From the NCBI GenBank assembly GCA_030670605.1, contig DAOVBK010000022.1, forward strand, positions 1-11,639: 11,639 bases of DNA. Reading direction: 5' to 3'. Shown here piece after piece: positions 8,160 to 11,639 of this stretch (its first letter is position 1; each line of letters starts with the position of its first letter). Origin of the DNA: Candidatus Stahliibacteriota bacterium (GTDB lineage Bacteria > Hydrothermota > Tepidihabitantia > SM23-42). The translations under genes and the position numbers were made by a program. A model generated the notes under the pieces. The model was not told the origin of the DNA and ran no database searches. It saw only the letters and a program-made list of their open reading frames with translations.

Positions 8160-8540
8160 TCATTCGGCATCCGTGCGCCCGTGCTCTTTCAACCATGTGT
8201 CAATGCTGGTGTCCTTCATTTCGGCCAATCGCTCAACTGCTCGTGCGTGGTGTTCATATTCTCTCCCCCAGTCCTTTATTGCCGTGCATGGAAAATCAGG
8301 GCACTCAGCACAGAATTCGTATCCCCTATCATACATACAGCACTGTAGTATACTGCAATCGGGTGACCAATGATGTCCCTGACGGTCAGACCGGCATCCA
8401 TCACATCGGATTGTGTCTGTATCAACATTCTGCTGACGCCAGTAGTCCAATTCTTCTTCAGTTCTCAGACGTATGGAACACTGGTAGCAGTCCAGACCAC
8501 ACGGTGTTACAAACCACCTTCTTGTCTTTTTTTCACTCAT
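8160..8540 (-). CDS. Cys-rich DUF3795 domain protein
   Basis: The 126-residue protein carries the DUF3795 signature: CGLDCYQC near the N-terminus (C14, C18, C21), CDGC (46, 49), a C62 with C67-C68 group, and CAECPDFPC (C77, C80, C85). The family has no established function; the cysteine pattern suggests zinc or Fe-S binding (inference). No signal peptide or membrane segment is seen, so it is probably cytoplasmic. ATG 8540 is 3 nt after the stop of the upstream interrupted gene (TAG GCG ATG) with only a weak ribosome binding site, so translation was probably coupled to that gene. It appears intact while its two upstream neighbours are broken. Confidence 0.85.
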   Translation of the reverse strand: MSEKKTRRWFVTPCGLDCYQCSIRLRTEEELDYWRQQNVDTDTIRCDGCRSDRQGHHWSPDCSILQCCMYDRGYEFCAECPDFPCTAIKDWGREYEHHARAVERLAEMKDTSIDTWLKEHGRTDAE

Positions 8541-8543
8541 CGC

Positions 8544-8975
8544 CTACATCTCTGCCCGAGGACCGGTGACTATTTCGCGAACCGCATCGGCTACTACCCA
8601 GATTCTCTCATTGTTGCTGTCAGGATCTAGCGGGACGAGAAAGAATCCTTTCCGCTCCTTGCTATAGCCAAGACTTATACCCCGTACTGTCTCACCATCG
8701 TTGAAGAGAAGTTTCATTTTCAAACCATAGTGACGTGATGTGTCAACTTCTTCGAATTTCTTCTTCTCTTTGCATTCAAGACTACCATGAAGTGTCTTCA
8801 CAAAGAAAACGGCCTTCAAATCAACCAGTTACACTGTGTGGACATGCCCCTTTTCCTCATCCAACTCGCTTGTCAAATGAAAGGAATCCCGTGTTGGAAG
8901 AAAATCACGTGTGTATCCTCTGAACAATTTCCAATTCTTGTAGTGAACAACAACAAGATTGCGTCTACTTTCCAC
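8544..8975 (-). pseudogene. Small single-domain protein gene interrupted by one in-frame TAA
   Basis: Translation from GTG 8975 runs 48 codons (start ESRRNLVVVHYKNWKLFRG; also YTRDFLPTRDSFHL) to TAA at 8831-8829. It then continues in the same frame (LVDLKAVFFVKTLHGS, KMKLLFNDGETVRG, FFLVPLD) to TAG at 8546-8544. The two halves read as one domain of the type found in uncharacterised bacterial proteins, with a VVVH...GYTxDF...FHL...DLKAVFFVK consensus. This is my recognition of the pattern; I am not certain of its Pfam name. The full product would be 143 residues with one missing residue at position 49. TAA is one substitution from CAA, AAA or GAA. TTG 8819 could restart translation, but no ribosome binding site is evident. 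A sequencing error is the main alternative to a real nonsense mutation. Confidence 0.75.
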
Positions 8976-8980
8976 TACAA

Positions 8981-8987
8981 CCTCCTT
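8981..8987 (-). promoter_or_regulatory. Ribosome binding site for the interrupted small-domain gene
   Basis: AAGGAGG lies 5 nt upstream of GTG 8975. It shows that translation was designed to begin well upstream of the internal TAA, so the shorter reading frame beginning at 8819 is not the original gene. Confidence 0.75.
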
Positions 8988-9054
8988 GTCATACAATCAA
9001 ACAACCGAATACTATGTCTGAATAGAGCGCTACCGCGTTCGTTTAACATCAAAT

Positions 9055-9470
9055 TCAACCACCACACCCTGGCGGGTCACCTGCAATAATCCAGTCGCAT
9101 GGTGATGAATATTCATCTGGGCGGTATCCAGTGGCAGGCACATTAAGCTTTAGTCTCATTTTGCCACTGTAGACAACACGCCCCTCATATTTTCACCAAC
9201 CGAGAAGCTCAGCACCAGACCATAAATCACTTCGATCTCACTATCAGAGAATTCATGTGTATACGTGTATGTTTCTGTTATCAGATAGTGACGGCTGTCA
9301 TCTACAGATGGCATGTGTTCGATATAAAACGAACCGTCTGAGAGCAACCCAAAAGAGACCTCTCCGAGTTCGTAATGGCCTTCTGGTGATTCAAAAAACG
9401 GCTCCTTGCCGCAGGCTGTTATTAGTGTAAGCATCACAATTGATGCAATCAGAACCGTCTTTTTTCTCAT
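9055..9470 (-). pseudogene. Short lipoprotein gene with a one-base frameshift
   Basis: ATG 9470 begins a lipoprotein signal sequence (MRKKTVLIASIVMLTLITAC) with lipobox ITAC at C20, so the mature protein would be membrane-anchored. This frame ends at TGA 9158-9156, after 104 residues. A second frame overlaps it from TGA 9197-9195: its KYEGRVVYSGKMRLKLN and VPATGYRPDEYSSPCDW segments end at TGA 9057-9055 and look like the natural C-terminal half. Restoring one A in the AAAA run at 9193-9190 joins VLSFSVGE to KYEGRVVYSG and gives 138 residues. No known family is recognised. Other in-frame starts (ATG 9476 and 9494, GTG 9509) are possible, and none has a clear ribosome binding site. The gene follows the homocysteine methyltransferase. 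Whether the frameshift is real or a homopolymer sequencing error cannot be decided here. Confidence 0.68.
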
Positions 9471-9510
9471 ACTCATACCATCTGCATTAGGCATCCGTAA
9501 TTTTGACACA

Positions 9511-10404
9511 TCAACGACGATATGCGTTAACGACGTTCTTCAGCGCACTAATATACGCAGGCGTCGTACCACAGCATCCACCGATTATTGACACACCAAT
9601 GGTTAACAACTCTTGTGCCTTCTCTGCCATGAACGCTGGTGTCTCAGGGTAAACAGCTGTGCCCTCTTTCATCTCAGGAATACCTGCATTTGATTGTACA
9701 ATAAGCGCACGCTGCGTCTGTTTTCTGAATTCCTGGGCAATTCTGACCATATTTTCGATACCATTACCGCAGTTTGACCCAATGATATCTGCACCTTCGT
9801 CCTCAAGTCCTCGGACTGCCGTTTCTATATCAACACCCATGATTGTGTAAAAACCTTTTGGTGTTGCATCAAATGTCATGGTCGCCATGATTGGAATGTC
9901 CGCCGAGACATTCTTCGCAGCTTTGATAGCAAGCTGTGCCTCATTGAGATCAATCATTGTCTCAATACATATGGCATCAACGCCAGCGCTCACGAGAACC
10001 TTCATCTGCTGTTCAAAACTCTGATACACATCGTCTGGCTCGACATCACCATACGGCTTCAGAATCTTGCCTGTTGGCCCGCATGACCCATAGATGTATG
10101 CCTGTGCACCGACTATCTTTTTCACCGCCTGAACAGCATTTCTATTTATCTCTTCTGTTCTATCATCAAGTGCATATGAAGAAAGCTTCAAAGAAGACGC
10201 GCCGAAGGTATTGGTCTGAATAAGATCGGCACCAGCCTCAAGATACAGACGCGCGATCTCTTCAAGTGCAGAAGTATTGGTAAGATTGAATGATTCGGGC
10301 GGTTCACCCGGCTTCAAACCGCGCTCCATGAGCATCGTGCCCATTGCACCATCGGCAACAAGCACCTTACCTCTCTTTATCTCTTCCAGCAAATCTCTCT
10401 TCAC
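9511..10404 (-). CDS. Homocysteine S-methyltransferase module (MetH N-terminal domain homologue)
   Basis: The protein has 297 residues from GTG 10404. It is a TIM-barrel homocysteine S-methyltransferase like the first module of cobalamin-dependent methionine synthase: VADGAMGTMLMERG (15-29), TNTFGAS (64-70), SCGPTGK (107-113) and IETMIDLNEA (147-156). The three zinc-binding cysteines are present at C212 (GSNCGNG) and C277-C278 (GGCCGTTP). Its role would be to move a methyl group from methylcobalamin on the adjacent corrinoid protein to homocysteine, forming methionine in the cytoplasm. It stands alone, unlike the roughly 1200-residue single-chain MetH. An in-frame ATG at 10491 would add 29 low-complexity residues encoded by repeats and is rejected because AAGGAG at 10415-10410 sets the GTG. 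Confidence 0.9.
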   Translation of the reverse strand: MKRDLLEEIKRGKVLVADGAMGTMLMERGLKPGEPPESFNLTNTSALEEIARLYLEAGADLIQTNTFGASSLKLSSYALDDRTEEINRNAVQAVKKIVGAQAYIYGSCGPTGKILKPYGDVEPDDVYQSFEQQMKVLVSAGVDAICIETMIDLNEAQLAIKAAKNVSADIPIMATMTFDATPKGFYTIMGVDIETAVRGLEDEGADIIGSNCGNGIENMVRIAQEFRKQTQRALIVQSNAGIPEMKEGTAVYPETPAFMAEKAQELLTIGVSIIGGCCGTTPAYISALKNVVNAYRR

Positions 10405-10405
10405 G

Positions 10406-10516
10406 ATGTCTCCTTGTCCCCTTGTCTCCCCGTCCCCGTGGGTCCTGAATTTTGCCTTTTGTCCTTTGCCTTTTGCCTTGTGTGATCTCATTTTCCTCAG
10501 TGCCTCTGTGTTTCAT
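10406..10516 (-). repeat. Patch of degenerate 7-8 bp direct repeats between two coding regions
   Basis: The 118 nt gap between the corrinoid gene and the methyltransferase start holds three blocks on the coding strand. The first (10516-10488) contains ACACAGAGGCACTGAGG. The second (10481-10449) repeats AAGGCAA/AGGACAA units with 7 nt periodicity. The third (10440-10406) repeats GGGGAC, GGGGAGACA, AGGGGACA and AGGAGACA with roughly 8 nt periodicity. All are purine-rich with little T. Similar degenerate short repeats are scattered through intergenic DNA of some bacterial genomes (general knowledge; no copy number can be given here). A long reading frame starting at ATG 10491 passes through it, but its low-complexity product shows this is not normal coding sequence. 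Confidence 0.7.
10410..10415 (-). promoter_or_regulatory. Ribosome binding site inside a repeat, fixing the methyltransferase start
   Basis: AAGGAG lies 5 nt before GTG 10404. It is the last unit of the GGGGACA/AGGAGACA repeat string, so the repeat itself provides the translation signal. Confidence 0.75.
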
Positions 10517-10522
10517 ATTCTT

Positions 10523-11167
10523 CTAGCGACGCGTCTCAGCAATGAGCTTTTTCACACACTCGACGGCATTCGTGCTATCATAGCCATAGGCATCGGCGCC
10601 AATCTCACGCGCATATGCTTCTGAAACCGGCGCCCCGCCGATAATTGTCTTGATACGACCGTCTAACCCTTCTTTTTTCAAATGATCAATCACACACTTC
10701 ATTGCTTGCATCGTTGTCGTCAGAAGTGCAGACATACCAATGACCGATGCGTTTTCCTTTTTTGCCGTCTCGACAAATTCTTGAGGCGCAACATCATTCC
10801 CGAGGTCAATAATCTCAAAACCAGCACCCTTCAACATAATGCCAACGAGGTTTTTACCGATATCATGAAGGTCGCCTTGAACAGTACCGATAACCACTTT
10901 GCCTGCAGACGGCATGTCTTCTTTGACAAAAAGCGGTCTCAAGACTTCCATACCGGCATACATTGCCTTTGCAGCGAGTAACACATCGGGCAGGAAGATC
11001 TCATGCGCCTTATACTTTTCACCGATGATGTTCATACCGTCAATCAATCCTTTATCAAGTATCTCCTTTGGTGGAATATGTGCTTCTACTGCACGGTGTG
11101 TTACATCAGCGACCTTTTCTTGGACGCCTGCCTGTATCTGTTGTGAGATTTCCTTGAGAACATCCAC
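10523..11167 (-). CDS. Corrinoid (cobalamin-binding) methyl-carrier protein, MetH/MtbC type
   Basis: The protein of 214 residues has a helical cap domain (about 5-85, including DKGLIDGMNIIGEKYKAHEI and LPDVLLAAKAM) and a Rossmann-type B12-binding domain (about 88-214). The lower axial ligand motif D-x-H-x-x-G is present as GDLHDIGKNLV with H101. SALLTTTM and IGGAPVSEAYAREIGADAYG are the usual cobalamin-tail contacts. Length and layout match corrinoid proteins of methyltransferase systems. It would carry a methyl group on Co and pass it to the homocysteine methyltransferase encoded next. The start is GTG 11167, set by AAGGAG at 11180-11175 with a 7 nt spacer. A start at 11293 would overlap the upstream gene by over 120 nt and is rejected. 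It starts 4 nt after the activation-protein stop. Confidence 0.92.
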   Translation of the reverse strand: MDVLKEISQQIQAGVQEKVADVTHRAVEAHIPPKEILDKGLIDGMNIIGEKYKAHEIFLPDVLLAAKAMYAGMEVLRPLFVKEDMPSAGKVVIGTVQGDLHDIGKNLVGIMLKGAGFEIIDLGNDVAPQEFVETAKKENASVIGMSALLTTTMQAMKCVIDHLKKEGLDGRIKTIIGGAPVSEAYAREIGADAYGYDSTNAVECVKKLIAETRR

Positions 11168-11171
11168 GGTA

Positions 11172-11639
11172 CTACTCCTTTTTCTGTTGTATACCCTGTA
11201 TTCGGCTACGGCATGAGTGAGTCTGGCACTCACTACAGAACGGAAAGTTGTCTTCAAAGATATGTATGTCCTTCGCTCCAGCGACAAACACACCTGAGAT
11301 CGATTTCAATGGTTTCATGAGGAAACTATCGAGAAGCGTGATGCCGATCTCTTTGGGTTTCAAATAAGCAAACAGTTTCTTCTGTCCGCTAACATGCCAG
11401 CCGCAATAGCCGGGGCTGTATCGTAGTACCACGGTGTGTGCTGTTGCGATCTTCTTATGCACAAGTCTTTTCCGATAATGGTCTTGCACACTATCGGCCA
11501 CCTTCTCTGCTCCGGCAGAGGCAAAAGCGTCAAGCATACCAGCCAGTGCATATTCATGTGTCTTAAAGAAGTGATCAATCTTTTGCGACACCGCTTCACC
11601 AACAGTGACAGCAAACAGCGCAAGATTATCTGCCTTCCT
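11172..11639 (-). CDS. MetH activation-domain-like protein (5' end cut off)
   Basis: The frame is open from the window edge to TAG 11174-11172, giving the last 155 residues. LALFAVTVGEAVSQKI, MLDAFASAGAEKVAD and RYSPGYCGW resemble the C-terminal activation domain of methionine synthase, as do GQKKLFAYLKPKEIGITLLD and SISGVF. In that domain the RxxxGY segment binds S-adenosylmethionine for reductive remethylation of oxidised cobalamin; here R73 to Y78 match. The domain is a free-standing gene ahead of the corrinoid protein. Stand-alone activation proteins are known, for example in Thermotoga. A C-terminal NFPFCSECQTHSC cluster (C135, C138, C143) could bind a metal or Fe-S centre and is not part of classical MetH. 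GTG 11591 would be internal to the homologous region and is not taken as the start. Its ribosome binding site and true start are outside the window. Confidence 0.88.
   Translation of the reverse strand, partial: RKADNLALFAVTVGEAVSQKIDHFFKTHEYALAGMLDAFASAGAEKVADSVQDHYRKRLVHKKIATAHTVVLRYSPGYCGWHVSGQKKLFAYLKPKEIGITLLDSFLMKPLKSISGVFVAGAKDIHIFEDNFPFCSECQTHSCRSRIQGIQQKKE
11175..11180 (-). promoter_or_regulatory. Ribosome binding site fixing the corrinoid-protein start
   Basis: AAGGAG is formed by the last two sense codons of the activation-protein gene and lies 7 nt before GTG 11167. It supports coupled translation of the two genes and the shorter 214-residue corrinoid protein. Confidence 0.8.

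Noticed and set aside
8829..8831. TAA recoding or a modified genetic code
   Set aside because: TAA is the plausible normal stop of the S8, DUF885 and flavodoxin-fold genes in this window, and only one internal TAA is seen. No recoding signal or stem-loop was identified.
9055..9159. A 34-codon frame starting with ATG overlapping the lipoprotein stop, ending in a Pro/Gly/Cys-rich tail, possibly a small peptide or modified-peptide precursor
   Set aside because: There is no ribosome binding site, and the same frame reads sensibly upstream of the ATG (KYEGRVVYSGK), so it is better explained as the displaced C-terminus of the lipoprotein.
10405..10491. N-terminal extension of the homocysteine methyltransferase from ATG 10491
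   Set aside because: The 29 added residues are low-complexity Lys/Gly-rich products of the repeat patch, and a good ribosome binding site points to GTG 10404.
10406..10516. CRISPR-like or tandem-repeat array
   Set aside because: Units are only 7-8 nt, degenerate and contiguous, with no spacers or repeats of 25-40 nt.

Overview
All genes in this 11.6 kb window lie on the minus strand. They are tightly packed, with strong AAGGAGG-type ribosome binding sites and frequent GTG or TTG starts, which indicates a bacterium. Base composition looks mid-range by eye. The gene set combines a corrinoid methyl carrier with a split methionine synthase, rubredoxin-linked chemistry, Cys-rich DUF2769 and DUF3795 proteins, and secreted peptidases. 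That mix suggests an anaerobic or microaerophilic, environment-derived bacterium, possibly from an uncultivated phylum. This is an inference from gene content only; no marker gene is present and I assign no taxon.

In transcription order (high to low coordinates), the first block (11639 to 9511) is a methionine synthase divided into separate proteins. It has a MetH activation-domain-like protein (5' end outside the window), a cobalamin-binding corrinoid protein and a homocysteine S-methyltransferase. The methyltetrahydrofolate-binding module is not in the window. A patch of degenerate 7-8 bp repeats fills the gap before the methyltransferase and supplies its ribosome binding site.

The second block (9470 to 8160) holds a short lipoprotein gene that appears frameshifted, a small-domain gene interrupted by an in-frame TAA, and an intact DUF3795 gene. 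Two lesions in adjacent genes suggest either local decay or sequence errors.

The third block (7935 to 1927) starts behind a recognisable promoter. It encodes an NAD(P)H:quinone-reductase-like flavoprotein, a threonine aldolase, a DUF885 metallopeptidase-like protein, a subtilisin-type S8 peptidase and a class I SAM methyltransferase. Gaps are 17, 1, 73 and 14 nt, so this is probably one operon. The two peptidases carry export signals, and the aldolase could consume amino acids released by protein breakdown.

The fourth block (1807 to the window start) pairs a ten-cysteine DUF2769 protein with an unusual fusion: a rubredoxin-like domain joined to a pyruvate-oxidase/acetolactate-synthase-type thiamine diphosphate enzyme, truncated by the window edge. 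The most interesting points are this fusion, the split methionine synthase with a Cys cluster on its activation protein, the repeat patch that doubles as a ribosome binding site, and the two adjacent broken genes.
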